Under the pieces are notes generated by a model, which saw nothing but the letters and a program-made list of their open reading frames with translations, made no database searches and was not told the origin of the DNA. DNA of 64,000 bases, taken from contig OZ251253.1 of the NCBI GenBank assembly GCA_965240325.2, forward strand, positions 186,001 to 250,000, in the 5' to 3' direction. The stretch comes from Rebecca billardiae RCC1528 (lineage: Eukaryota > Haptophyta). Positions 1-9,531 of this stretch are shown piece after piece; position 1 is the stretch's first letter, and every line of letters starts with the position of its first letter. A program made the position numbers and the translations under genes.

Positions 1-3
1 CGC

Positions 4-3000
4 GTGGCCGAGGGGATGGAGGGGGCGAACGCGCGGCGTGAGCCGCTTGACGAGCAGTCGGCGGCGGGCATGACGCGGCGGTCGTTCGCGGACGCGATGC
101 CGACGGCGCACTACCCTGGGCAGGTGACGCACGTCGACATCTTCTCTATGGCGCGCATCGACTTACCAGTTGGGGCCGATGGCGCACGTGGAGGGTATCC
201 TCATGGGATCATATTCATCGATGGGCATTCACGTCGATGGCAAGTGTACGCGCTACGCAGCTTGGATGACGCCGAGGTTGGTCGGGCATTCCGCTGGTAC
301 GCGCAGTTGCTTGGAACAGGGGCCATGCACATGTCGCATTGGGTCCTGGCGTCGGGGTGTACTATGGCGCGACGTCATATTCACACCGACGGTGGCTCGA
401 CGTTACTGAGTACGTACGTCGAGGGTGAGCTGGCGAAGCTTGGGTTCTCGTCGACGGTCACGTCGGCGCCCGACTCGCCGAGCTCGAATGGCGTGGCGGA
501 ACGCGCTATCCGCACGCTGAAGTCGAGACTGCGCGCCACGGTCGTTGCGCGTGGAGTCTCGAGGGTCGATTGGCACTACGCGGCGTGGCACGCCTGCGCG
601 TCGCGCAATCGACTGGCGTCACGTGGTATCATTCGTGACGATGGAGACATCGAGTGGCTCACGCCGGATGAGCTGTTCTTTGGGAAACGCCCGACGTGGA
701 AGCATCACGTGGCGTTTGGCGCGCGCTGCCGCGTGCTGATGCTGGGCGCACGGCGCAATGCATTGGGGCAGCTGAAGCAGCGCGCACTACCCGGACGTGT
801 CTATCTCTGGGGTGGGCACGGCGTGCAGTGGCGCGGTACATGGCGCTACGTGCTCGGGTACGTATGTCGTTTAGACGACGGACGTCTCGTTCACTCACGT
901 GACGTACGCATCGACGAGACCGACCTGGTCGAGGGGGGGCACTCGTCGTTGGGCGCACCTGACGGTGGCGCGTACGTGGGTGATGGTGACGACGCCGCGG
1001 TAAGCGGCGGATATCGTCCAGTCGGCGGTGACGCCGACGGTGAGGACGAGGACGGCGATGGCGGCGAGACGCCAGCCGACGCCGGGGATGACGACGCGAC
1101 AGAGTTCGACGTCGGGTACGACGACGACGCAGATGCGTCAACGTCGGGGCGCGGGCGCAGCAGCGTGGACGCGGGACAACGCGGGTGCAGCAGCGCGGGC
1201 GCACAGCCGTCGACGCCGACGCCGCAGGGCGGGCGTGGCGGGGCAGGCGCGTCGATGACGCAGCCGGGTCGGCAGGATCAGATACCGCCGACGGAATCAC
1301 GGCGCGGGGCCGCAGCAGATGCTGGCGGGCCGCCGCGCGGCGCAGACGGTGACGACGGCGTGATCGAGGACGCGCCGCCGCCCGGCCTGGATATGGGACA
1401 CGATCCGCTTCGCAGGGATCGGACGTCGCGCCGACGGCCGCAGCTGCTTACTGCCGTCGTCAGCGCCGCGTCGGTGTTCCAGAAGATCAACGTGAAGGTG
1501 CCGACGAACTATCGCGAGGCGATGCGGTCGGCGGAGGCGCCCCAGTGGCAGGGCGCCATGCTCGAGCACTTGGAAGGTCACAAGTTGCTCGGCACCTCGG
1601 AGGAGGTGGTGGTTCCGGAGGGCACGCGGGTGTTGCCGAGCCAGTGGGTCTTTGACGTCAAGTCGAACCCGGAGGGCGAGGTGACGCGCTTCAAGGCGCG
1701 GTCGGTGCTACTGGGGAACCTACAGCGGCCGGGGATCGACTTTCAGGAGGTCTTTGCTCCGACGATCCGGCCGGAACAAGTGCGACTACTCGTGGCGATC
1801 GCCGCTCAGCAGGCTGGCGCGAGAGTTGACTTGGGTGCAGCGTCGGTTGCGGCGCTGGGCATACTGTCGAAGGGCGACGTCAAGGACGCGTACCTCAACT
1901 CGGAGTTGAAGCCGGATGAGCGGCCTCTCTTCTCATTCCCGCCGGGCTACGTGCCGAGCACGCAGGCGCCGCCGGGGTACAAAGTCGTGGGCCGGAGCCT
2001 CAAGGCGTATCCGGGCCTACGCCAGTCTGGGCGCGCGTGGCATCGCACGCACCGCACCCAGCTGCTCGCGCGCGGCTTCTCGGAGTGTCCGAGTGCGCCG
2101 TGCATCTACGTCAAGGAGTCGGCGCCGGGCGAGTTCATCATCGCGGGCGGCTTTGTCGACGACTTGCTGTTTCTCAACCTGACGCGCGACGCGCGCGCGG
2201 TGGAGAAGCTGGCGGCTGACCTGAAGGAGCACTACGAGATCAAGCTGAGTGAGCGGCTCGATAAGTTCCTGGGCGCCGTGTTTGAAGTTCATGACGACGG
2301 CATCCTGATGCACCTGGGGCCGTACGTCGAGAGCGTGCTTCAGCGGTTCGGTTTGAACGCGAGCACGCCGGCGCGCACGCCGGAGCCGGCGGCGCGGGCG
2401 CAGCTGAGCGACGACGACGAGGCGTTGCTGCAGCGCGCAGAGATTGAGAACTACCAGGCGATGGTGGGATGTCTCATGTTTGCGATGGTCACGGCGCGGC
2501 CGGACATCGCGCACGCGGTGAACATGCTGACGCGACGCATGTCATGTCCGCGGGCGGTGGATCTGGTAAGTGCGAAGCGCGTGCTGCGCTACTTACGTGG
2601 ATGCCCGCGATTGGGAATCTTGTTCAAGTTTGCGACAGATTCCGAGCACCCCGACCTACTTGCTTTCGCTGACTCCGATTGGGCAAGCAATCCGGTGGAG
2701 ACCAAGGGCAGGTCGACGGGTGGATACATTGTGTTCTACAATGGGGCGCCGGTGTCGTGGCACAGCGGGCTGCAAGGTACAGTCTCGCTGAGCTCGACGG
2801 AGGCGGAGTACGTCGCGCTGAGCGATTGCTGCCGCGAGGTGAGCTACTTGCGGAGCATACTCGAGTCCATGCGGCAGCCGCCGCGGGCCGCGACGGAGGT
2901 GCGAGAGGACAACAAGGGGGCTATCGACCTCGTGGAGAATCCTGTGCACCACAAGCGCTCGAAGCACATCGAGATCAAGCATCACTATGTGCGTGACGCG

Positions 3001-3144
3001 CAGGAGGGTGGCAAGGTGAAGGTGGTCAAGGTACACACCTCACTCAACCACTCTGACATCATGACGAAGGCGACGGACGGTGCGACGTTCAAGCGGCACG
3101 TCGACGCCATCATGGTGGACCGACACCCGACGCGCGCGCGGTAA
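4..3144 (+). CDS. copia-type Pol polyprotein (integrase, RT, RNase H), 5' part missing
   Basis: This is one uninterrupted frame of about 1,046 codons; it is open at the left edge, so the first in-frame GTG is not a real start. The integrase core shows the acidic triad at D45 (HVDIF), D129 (HTDGG) and E166 (NGVAERAIRTLK). An acidic, low-complexity linker (about residues 300-470) follows, then the copia RT with QWVFDVKSNPEGEVTRFKAR, KGDVKDAYLN and the catalytic FVDDLLF (about residue 719). RNase H shows AFADSDWASN (D890), STGGYIVFYNG and SSTEAEYVAL (E933), ending with the HIEIKHHYVRD and DIMTKA blocks typical of the copia C-terminus. It is an intact catalytic set by eye. The same protein is present in decayed, internally deleted form at 59.7-61.6 kb. 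Confidence 0.95.
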   Translation: MAEGMEGANARREPLDEQSAAGMTRRSFADAMPTAHYPGQVTHVDIFSMARIDLPVGADGARGGYPHGIIFIDGHSRRWQVYALRSLDDAEVGRAFRWYAQLLGTGAMHMSHWVLASGCTMARRHIHTDGGSTLLSTYVEGELAKLGFSSTVTSAPDSPSSNGVAERAIRTLKSRLRATVVARGVSRVDWHYAAWHACASRNRLASRGIIRDDGDIEWLTPDELFFGKRPTWKHHVAFGARCRVLMLGARRNALGQLKQRALPGRVYLWGGHGVQWRGTWRYVLGYVCRLDDGRLVHSRDVRIDETDLVEGGHSSLGAPDGGAYVGDGDDAAVSGGYRPVGGDADGEDEDGDGGETPADAGDDDATEFDVGYDDDADASTSGRGRSSVDAGQRGCSSAGAQPSTPTPQGGRGGAGASMTQPGRQDQIPPTESRRGAAADAGGPPRGADGDDGVIEDAPPPGLDMGHDPLRRDRTSRRRPQLLTAVVSAASVFQKINVKVPTNYREAMRSAEAPQWQGAMLEHLEGHKLLGTSEEVVVPEGTRVLPSQWVFDVKSNPEGEVTRFKARSVLLGNLQRPGIDFQEVFAPTIRPEQVRLLVAIAAQQAGARVDLGAASVAALGILSKGDVKDAYLNSELKPDERPLFSFPPGYVPSTQAPPGYKVVGRSLKAYPGLRQSGRAWHRTHRTQLLARGFSECPSAPCIYVKESAPGEFIIAGGFVDDLLFLNLTRDARAVEKLAADLKEHYEIKLSERLDKFLGAVFEVHDDGILMHLGPYVESVLQRFGLNASTPARTPEPAARAQLSDDDEALLQRAEIENYQAMVGCLMFAMVTARPDIAHAVNMLTRRMSCPRAVDLVSAKRVLRYLRGCPRLGILFKFATDSEHPDLLAFADSDWASNPVETKGRSTGGYIVFYNGAPVSWHSGLQGTVSLSSTEAEYVALSDCCREVSYLRSILESMRQPPRAATEVREDNKGAIDLVENPVHHKRSKHIEIKHHYVRDAQEGGKVKVVKVHTSLNHSDIMTKATDGATFKRHVDAIMVDRHPTRAR

Positions 3145-3171
3145 GCGGCGCAGCTCGCGGCTATGGCTGTC

Positions 3172-3180
3172 GAGGGGGGG
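3172..3180 (+). promoter_or_regulatory. polypurine tract of copia element 1
   Basis: GAGGGGGGG lies directly 5' of the LTR start TGTTGAGC. The same purine run precedes the 3' LTR of element 2 (ending at 61652), which supports it as the plus-strand primer site. Confidence 0.85.
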
Positions 3181-3902
3181 TGTTGAGCTGACGCAGCCTG
3201 GGGCGCGCATCTCAGCAGATGGCGTCGCCGCTGGGACGTCAGGGCCGGCGCCGCACCAGGCGGGCCGGCGGCATCAGCTACGCAGTGGCTGGCTCTGGCG
3301 GCGCGCGCGCGCGGCGCGCGCGGCGGCAGGAGCGCGAGCGCAGCAGCGCTGGCGCGGAGCGACGTGGACGCGGAGCGCGGACGCGGCAGCGCGGACGCGG
3401 AGCGACACGGACGCGGCGCGTGCGCGGGCGGTACGGCCCGGCGCAGCGCGGCACGGATGGCACGCCGGTGGCACAGGCGGGCGCCATCGTGGAAGAGTCC
3501 AAGGAACAACGGACTCGATCACTTCATTCATGGACGCCCGGATTCTCAGTTTTGAGAATCGAGAATCCGGGATCATGGGTCCGGGCGCAGCTTACCCAGG
3601 TCCGATGACATTACCGAGTACCTGGGGGAAAGATGAGCTTACGGCGGTGCGTCGGTAACGCCTGCGATTGGCGGACGCACGGAAGCGGGGCTCAGGAAGG
3701 TTACAAGATTCCCGAGCCGGGCCGCAAAACGCCGTGTCACCCTGCGCAACCGAAAGTTGGTTGCGGCAGGAGGATTAGCTTCGCTCGTCAGAGGAGCGAG
3801 GGTCGAGATTGCCTTCGTGGGCGTCACCGACGACGCGCCCGAGGACGTGCCGGTGAGCTCTTAGCAGGGCTCGAGACGCTCGGAGCTCGCGTTTACCCAA
3901 TA
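3181..3902 (+). repeat. 3' LTR of copia element 1 (722 bp)
   Basis: It begins TGTTGAGCTGACGCAG and ends GTTTACCCAATA. The ends form an imperfect TGTTG/CAATA inverted repeat. It is related to, but shorter and clearly diverged from, the 946-bp LTRs at 57441 and 61653; the shared block AGCAGGGCTCGAGACGCTCG lies about 40 bp from the end. The two elements are therefore members of one family but not a recent pair. Confidence 0.85.
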
Positions 3903-3910
3903 GACGATGA

Positions 3911-3950
3911 TTATATATATATATATATATATCGATATATATATATCATA
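3911..3950. repeat. (AT)n microsatellite
   Basis: About 40 bp of TA dinucleotides interrupted by one CG step, starting nine bases after the copia LTR. Confidence 0.9.
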
Positions 3951-4590
3951 CTACGACACTCCGATCAGCCCGTGCCGCGGCGGCCGACTGGCGCATACAG
4001 TCGTCCGATAAGCCGGCTTGTCTCATAGTCAGTCGACTCGGTCGTCGTCCGCCCAGGCCTCGGGCTAGGCTCAACGTCGTCAGCCCGATCACCGATGCCG
4101 CCTGCGCTCGGCTGGCATCGCTGAGTGGCATACCGCGTCGGTCACGGTGCCCCCACCGCGAATGTCGCGCCCGGCACTCTACCTCGCGCCTACTGCGCCC
4201 GCGTCGAGACGGCATCTGCATGAGCCCAGCGCAGGCCCAGCACTCTTCGTTCGTCTTGCCCGGGCGGGTGCTTGATGATCAATCTTGGCACCGCCACAGC
4301 AGCAGCCGTGATGGGAGCGCGGCCGCGTAACGGCCGCGTAACGGCCGTGGGCCGGGGCGCTGCATCCGTCGCGGCCGCACGCACGGCGCCACGGCTCGCG
4401 CGAGGGCGCCTGCGCGCGCGGCGCCGCGACGCGGGCCGCGCTGCCCCGGCTGCGCGCAGCTCGCCGCCGCCGCCGCCGCTGCTGCTCGCCGGCCGCGCGC
4501 CCGGCCAGCACCGCCGTGCTCAGTGCTGCCGCGGCGCGGCGAGGGCGGGCGCGGCCGCGCGCAACCACGCCGGCGTGGGGCCGTCCGTCG
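3951..4590. other. intergenic, no gene seen
   Basis: This stretch holds only GC-rich low-complexity sequence downstream of the transporter stop codon. Open frames here are mirror frames of proline/alanine-rich DNA and show no family signal. Confidence 0.6.
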
Positions 4591-5643
4591 TCATGCCAGC
4601 CCGTCCTCGGCTCCGCCCGCCACCCCGCCCGCCGCGCGCTCGGGTCGCTTGCCCTCGAGCGAGTGGTGTTGGTGGTGCGGCGGCTGCGGCTGCGGCTGCG
4701 GCTCCGGCGGCTGCGGCGGCCGGCGCGCGGGCGCCTGCTTGTAGAGCGCGCCGCCGCAGAGGCAGAGGAGGAGGCCGAGCATCGAGCGCGCGCTCCACGC
4801 GTTGTGGAAGAGGGCGAGCGACACGCCCACGCTCACCACCTTGCACATCACGCCCACCACCGTGAACGTCGTCGCCGAGACCACCGAGCGGAACCCAAAC
4901 CCGAAGAAAGAAATCGCGAGCCCGAGCGCGCACGAAAGACTCACCAGGACGGCGCCGTGCGCGAGCGCGGCGACGGAGAGCTCGCTCGTGTCGAGCAGGC
5001 GCGCGGGCTCGCCGGTCATGAGCACGAGCACCGCGCCGAAGCCCACGCTCAGCGCGTTGTTGTACAGCACGCGCGTGTACGTGCTCATGTGCACCGTGTT
5101 CAGCACGTGCTTCACGTAGACCATTTCGAAGGAAAGGAGAAAGACGTAGAGAGCGCCGATGGCGACGGTGGCGGGGTCGATGGCGTCGGTGGCGCGGGCG
5201 AAGAGGGAGGAGCCGAGCAGCACGGTGAGCAGCGCGCTCCACGACCGGCCGCTCGGCAGCGCCAGCCCGAGGCACGCGTAGTCCGCGACAGACGTCACGA
5301 GCGGGACGGTGCAGCGGAACACGATCACCGTCTCGACCGTCGTGCGCTGGAGGACGAGCATGTTGGCGAAGATGGTGAGGCAGAAGACGAGCGTGACGGT
5401 CCAGAAGCGGCGTACCTGCGCCCACACCAGCGGCTCGGCGTCGACCGCGCCCAGCGCCGCGAGCAGCTGCACGGCGAGCGCGGAGGCGGCGTACTGCACG
5501 ACGCTCAGCGCCGCCGGGAACGGGAAGGCGCGGAGCGCGGCCTTGTTGGCGACGAGCATGAGCGAGGAGGCGAGGAAGTAGCCGACGCCCTGGCGCAGCA
5601 CGTGCGACCGCGGCGGCGCGGGCGCGCCGGCAAAGCCCAGCAT
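4591..5643 (-). CDS. nucleotide-sugar / triose-phosphate translocator family transporter
   Basis: The single-exon product has 350 residues from the Met at 5643; an in-frame Met at 5676 would add 11. It has about ten hydrophobic spans separated by short loops, as in the drug/metabolite-transporter superfamily. Recognisable blocks are GYFLASSLMLVANKAAL near the N-terminus, TVETVIVFRCTVPLVTS, VLYNNALSVGFGAVLVLMTG and SATTFTVVGVMCKV. The last two correspond to the YNN and the C-terminal SATTxxVVGxxxK region of GDP-mannose/UDP-sugar transporters such as Vrg4 and GONST. The family exchanges nucleotide sugars for the nucleoside monophosphate in the Golgi or ER; the substrate cannot be named from sequence. 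The C-terminal tail is Pro/Gln/His rich and probably cytosolic. The gene is divergent from the EsV-1-7 gene with almost no space between them. Confidence 0.87.
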   Translation of the reverse strand: MLGFAGAPAPPRSHVLRQGVGYFLASSLMLVANKAALRAFPFPAALSVVQYAASALAVQLLAALGAVDAEPLVWAQVRRFWTVTLVFCLTIFANMLVLQRTTVETVIVFRCTVPLVTSVADYACLGLALPSGRSWSALLTVLLGSSLFARATDAIDPATVAIGALYVFLLSFEMVYVKHVLNTVHMSTYTRVLYNNALSVGFGAVLVLMTGEPARLLDTSELSVAALAHGAVLVSLSCALGLAISFFGFGFRSVVSATTFTVVGVMCKVVSVGVSLALFHNAWSARSMLGLLLCLCGGALYKQAPARRPPQPPEPQPQPQPPHHQHHSLEGKRPERAAGGVAGGAEDGLA

Positions 5644-5702
5644 CTTCGCCTCGCGCGAGTCAGCGCGGCCACGCATCGTCGGCGGCCGCGCAACGCGGCA
5701 TC

Positions 5703-6680
5703 GTGCGCGTTGGTGCCGGTCGGGCCAAACTCCCGATCCCGGCACGGGTCAACTTTCCAGTTTCACGCCCGCCGCCATCGCCCACACACACACAGCAAGG
5801 CTGGGCTGGGCGCTCTTGCCGTGCCGGTGGCGACGCGCGCACCAGCGGGTGCGCTGCGCACAAGCTGGCCGGCATGGTCGACCTGAAGAAGCGCAAGTGT
5901 GATCACACTGGCTGCACCAAGCGGCCATACTTCGGCATGCCGGGCGACGCGCGCGCCAGCCGGTGCGCTGCGCACAAGCTGGCCGGCATGGTCGACCTGA
6001 AGCACCCCAAGTGTGATCACACTGGCTGCACCACGCAGCCTTACTTCGGCATGCCGGGCGACGCGCGCGCCAGCCGGTGCGCTGCGCACAAGCTGGCCGG
6101 CATGGTCGACCTGAAGAACCCCAAGTGTGATCACACGGGCTGCACCACGCAGCCTGCGTTCGGCATGCCGGGCGACGCGCGTGCCAACCGGTGCGCTGCG
6201 CACAAGCTGGCCGGCATGGTCGACCTGAAGAGCCGCAAGTGTGATCGCACAGGCTGCACCACGCAGCCTTCATTCGGCATGCCGGGCGACGCGCGCGCCA
6301 GCCGGTGCGCTGCGCACAAGCTGGCCGGCATGGTCGACCTGAAGCACCCCAAGTGTGATCACACTGGCTGCACCAAGCGGCCATACTTCGGCATGCCGGG
6401 CGACGCGCGCGCCAGCCGGTGCGCTGCGCACAAGCTGGCCGGCATGAAGTGCCTTTGGAGGGGTGCGCACAAGCGCGGGCTGGCGCAAGACATGACGAGC
6501 ACCAAAGCAGTGAGCGCCGCCAAGCGACAGCGGAAGCGCACCAGCAGCACAGCCACTGCCTCGGACGTTGTGGCAGCGCGGCGGCCGCAATCGCAGCTGC
6601 CGCCACTGGTCACAGCCAGCGTCGTAACGACGCCGTCGCATGTACGACCCGTGGTGATGGCCAGGCGGGTGAGGGCCTGA
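5703..6680 (+). CDS. EsV-1-7 cysteine-rich repeat protein
   Basis: The frame encodes 325 residues. Five consecutive 38-residue units each carry the exact spacing C-x4-C-x16-C-x2-H (KCDHTGC ... GMPGDARASRCAAHKLAG), which is the EsV-1-7 motif first seen in Ectocarpus virus EsV-1 and in the brown algal developmental regulator IMMEDIATE UPRIGHT. A sixth, N-terminal half unit keeps only the CAAH part. The tail (about 265-325) is basic, with AAKRQRKR as a possible nuclear signal. The four cysteine/histidine ligands suggest a small metal-binding fold; molecular function is not established for the family. The start at 5703 is uncertain: CACACACAG upstream of CAAGGCTGG could be a splice acceptor, so an upstream exon carrying the rest of the half repeat is possible. 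Confidence 0.8.
   Translation: MRVGAGRAKLPIPARVNFPVSRPPPSPTHTQQGWAGRSCRAGGDARTSGCAAHKLAGMVDLKKRKCDHTGCTKRPYFGMPGDARASRCAAHKLAGMVDLKHPKCDHTGCTTQPYFGMPGDARASRCAAHKLAGMVDLKNPKCDHTGCTTQPAFGMPGDARANRCAAHKLAGMVDLKSRKCDRTGCTTQPSFGMPGDARASRCAAHKLAGMVDLKHPKCDHTGCTKRPYFGMPGDARASRCAAHKLAGMKCLWRGAHKRGLAQDMTSTKAVSAAKRQRKRTSSTATASDVVAARRPQSQLPPLVTASVVTTPSHVRPVVMARRVRA
5895..6447 (+). repeat. 114-bp tandem repeat encoding the EsV-1-7 units
   Basis: Units start at 5895, 6009, 6123, 6237 and 6351, exactly 114 bp apart, and differ by only a few bases each. Near-identity at the DNA level, third positions included, shows recent expansion or gene-conversion homogenisation. Confidence 0.95.
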
Positions 6681-8938
6681 GCAGCACTTCACATAATCTC
6701 CGCGCCGTTTGCAGTGTCACTGTCCGACAGGTTGCACGGGAAACTGCTGACCTTATTCACAGTGAACAAAAACGGGATTATCGTTACCGTAACCCGTCCG
6801 ACACGAGCCGATTTTCGGGGAATTTCTCGCGCGGGCCGCACGAGCGCACAGACGACGCTACGGTGGTCGCGCAGGCGCCTGGCGAGTGCCCCGGGCATGG
6901 GACTGCAACATCCCACCCAGCCTCCCCATCCCTCCGCCCCTCTCTGCCTCGCCGGGTTGCACGCGGCTGGCCGGTCACGCCAGCTCGTGGTGAGCCATTC
7001 GTGAGCGTGGAGCCCTGCTGCTCAGTGCGGCGATGCAGCGAGGCGAAGCGGCGCGTAAGATGGCGCATCTTACTCCGAATGCAGTCTGCTACCAGCACAG
7101 CCGCCCTCGCCGGAGTGCCTGGTCGTCACCTTCGTCGTGTGCACGTGTCGCGCGCTGCCCATCAACGAGCGATCGTAAGCCTTCTCCGGAGCCATCCAAA
7201 CACGCTCGTCCTCGACGAGGCGTGCGCGAGGCACCGCGCGAGCGCGGGAGCGGCCCTTCCTAGCGTAGACCTGCACGGCCATCCACCTCGCCACAGCCTG
7301 CCATGTCACACTCCTCCCCACACACACTGCTCGCGTGCCGCGTGCCGGCCGGTCGACTAGCCAGACAGAAGGGTGCACAGATATTTTCGACTGCGAGGAG
7401 ACGGCGGCGAGCACAGGCGCGCAGCGCCGTCCCGCGCTTCATTGGGATGTTCTAGACCAGTCGCGCGCCCGCGGCACCGCGCCCGCCATCTCCGCGTCGC
7501 GTGCCAGTCCACGCCGCGCGCGCCCTCTCGGGCGATGCGAGTCTCGCCATCGACAGCGATCTTGCGGCTGATTCGTACCCGCATGTATTCAACAAATACG
7601 ACAAATCGCCGAGCTGAACGCACCTCGTCGCGCGATGGCATGGTCGCGCTGTGTGACGTCGCTCACCGCAGGAAAATCGGTACGCGACGAGAGCACGGCG
7701 CACGCGCACGGCGCGGCGTGGGAGGCGGGGCGGTGGTGTCCTCGAGCCATCCCGCCCACGCCGCGGTGCGCCAGCCGCCACCTCGCCGCGCCGTGGCCCA
7801 TGCCGCGCGGCAGGTGTCGACCAGGCCGACCTTGCCGCCCAAAAGAGGGCCGCACCGGAAATTCTGTATTTGTTGAATACGGACTTACCCATGTGCCCGC
7901 GGTGCGGCGGCGCCCTGGGCTGCGGCGTGGCGCGGCGGCGGCGGCGCGGGCAGCCTGACGGGCCAGATAGGGCGCGCCAGGTCGGGGCGATCGTGATGGG
8001 ATGGTTCCATACGCATCAGTGCGTGCTCCTGTGCATCTCAAGAGCGCGCTGGGCGCCCTCTCTCGCGCCTATGCCCATCCCACGCGGTCTGAGAAGCCTC
8101 CCGGTTTGGCCATTGTCGTGCCGTGCTCGGTCGTGGCTGCCCGGCGGGTCGGAGAGGTCGAGGCGAGCCGGGTCGTTCGCGACGGACGATGCCTATGGGT
8201 CATGGCGAGTGGCAGCACGCAGCTCGGGCGCGCGCCCGGCGCCTCCTCGCCGCGCTACATCCACACCAAGATCTGGCCCCAAAACAGGCTTCAAGAGCGA
8301 AACTCAGTCTGGGAGCTGCTCAGGCCGCTGTGTGCGGTTTGAAAGCGTACAAACTTGTGGAGCGGGTGCCCACATGGGTTGAGCACAATGCTACAGAACG
8401 TTTTTCCGCCAAACACCACTTCCTCGCCTCTCCGCGCGCGTGCCGTGCGGCTCCCGTGAACTCATCTCAACAGGTCACGTGTGGCCGCCCGTGGGGCGAG
8501 GGTGGGCGAGGAGGGGCGGGGGAGGGTGACGCCGCCCCAGGGAACCGCCTTGGCAAGCCGGCCGACGCCTCGCAGCCCCCCTCGCGGCAGTCATGCGCGC
8601 ACGCCCGCCGCTCGGAGCGCGCCATCGATTCGAATGGGCGTGCGCACGACCGACCATGCTCAAACGGCTTCCGGCCCGATCTTTCTCCACTGTGGCGGCG
8701 CGAAGTGCCGCGAACGGGGCATGAAAAAAATTCCAGCGCATCCCCACCGGGCGGAAGTGCGGACGGGTTACGGTAACGCCGAAAATCGATTTCTTTACTG
8801 TGTTGGTGTTACATTTCGGCCGCCCTTTGGTGAGTTTGGAGCATGGCTGCCCGCCCATTCGGGTGCCCTCGCGGGTGCGGCCGTAGAGTTGCTGCCGCGC
8901 CATGTACGACTCAATGAGTCTTGCGCACGGTTTAGGCC
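6681..8938. other. 2.3-kb intergenic region
   Basis: I see no recognisable coding sequence. It holds a 19-bp inverted pair, CGTTACCGTAACCCGTCCG at 6782-6800 and its complement at 8760-8778, and a 15-bp inverted pair GTATTCAACAAATAC at 7585-7599 with its complement at 7866-7880. Both could be ends of decayed transposons, but no target duplication is evident. Confidence 0.45.
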
Positions 8939-9268
8939 ATGACTACTGACGCACATGTAGCAGACCGAGCCCTCCTCCCAAGCTCGCCAAGGGCCCGACC
9001 GCGTCATTTGAAGAGCAGCCGCCACGAGCGTCATGCCGATCCGCTCGACTCGGTCGGCACCATGCGTGCGAGAGCGGTTGCGACGGCGCGCAACTCCTCG
9101 TCATCATCCGAGGAGTCAGCCAGCGAGCACCCTGCGGCCGCGCCTCGGCGACCCAGCACACGCAAGGTAGACTCGACCTTGGGCGAGCCTCGGCGACCTC
9201 CGCCTCGAGCTGGATGCCACGCGTAGCAGCCTAAGCCGACGTCGTGGAAAGCCACGCGCACGCATAGA

Positions 9269-9531
9269 GCATCAGACAGTGCGCCGCATCTGCCTGCCGG
9301 ATTGTACCATCACCGCGCCCGCGCGACAGGGTTGAAGAAGAAGTCGTCAACGACGAGCAAGCTGGCGTCCAGCGGAACGGGCGGTGCAGCCGGCGCCGCG
9401 CTGTGCGAACAGGGTGGAAGCCGACCGCCGCCGCGCGCGACGTGAGCGAGCTGGCGGGTGCACGCCAGTCAGCTGCAGATGATGCGGCGAAGAGGCGCGC
9501 GCTACCACCTACTCCACCTCGCGCGACTTAG
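9269..9531 (+). CDS. possible exon of an unrecognised gene
   Basis: The frame is open from just after a TAG at about 9266 to a TAG at 9529-9531, with mixed, non-repetitive composition (for example RVEEEVVNDEQAGVQRNG and ARDVSELAGARQSAADDAAK). No ATG begins it, so it would be a 3' exon. An upstream plus-strand frame at 8939-9226 with an acidic SSSSSEESASEH patch could belong to the same gene. No family is recognised. It converges on, and slightly overlaps, the minus-strand candidate ending at 9509. Confidence 0.25.

Larger units (their letters stand above)
1..3902 (+). mobile_element. Ty1/copia LTR retrotransposon, 5'-truncated by window edge
   Basis: The order integrase, reverse transcriptase, RNase H, polypurine tract, LTR is the Ty1/copia (Pseudoviridae-type) order; gypsy elements have integrase last. 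The 5' LTR, gag and protease lie outside the window or are lost. The 3' boundary is set by comparison with the LTRs of the second copia copy at 57441-62598: all three LTRs begin TGTTGAGCTGACG and end CCCAATA. The following bases (GACGATGATT, then an AT repeat) are unique flank. The pol frame has no internal stop in view, so this copy could be recently active. Confidence 0.93.

Noticed and set aside
3145-3660. Coding continuation after copia Pol
   Set aside because: The frames lie inside the LTR, whose limits are fixed by comparison with the second element.
5895-6464. CRISPR-like regular repeat
   Set aside because: The 114-bp units are contiguous without spacers, are in frame, and encode EsV-1-7 motifs in a eukaryote.
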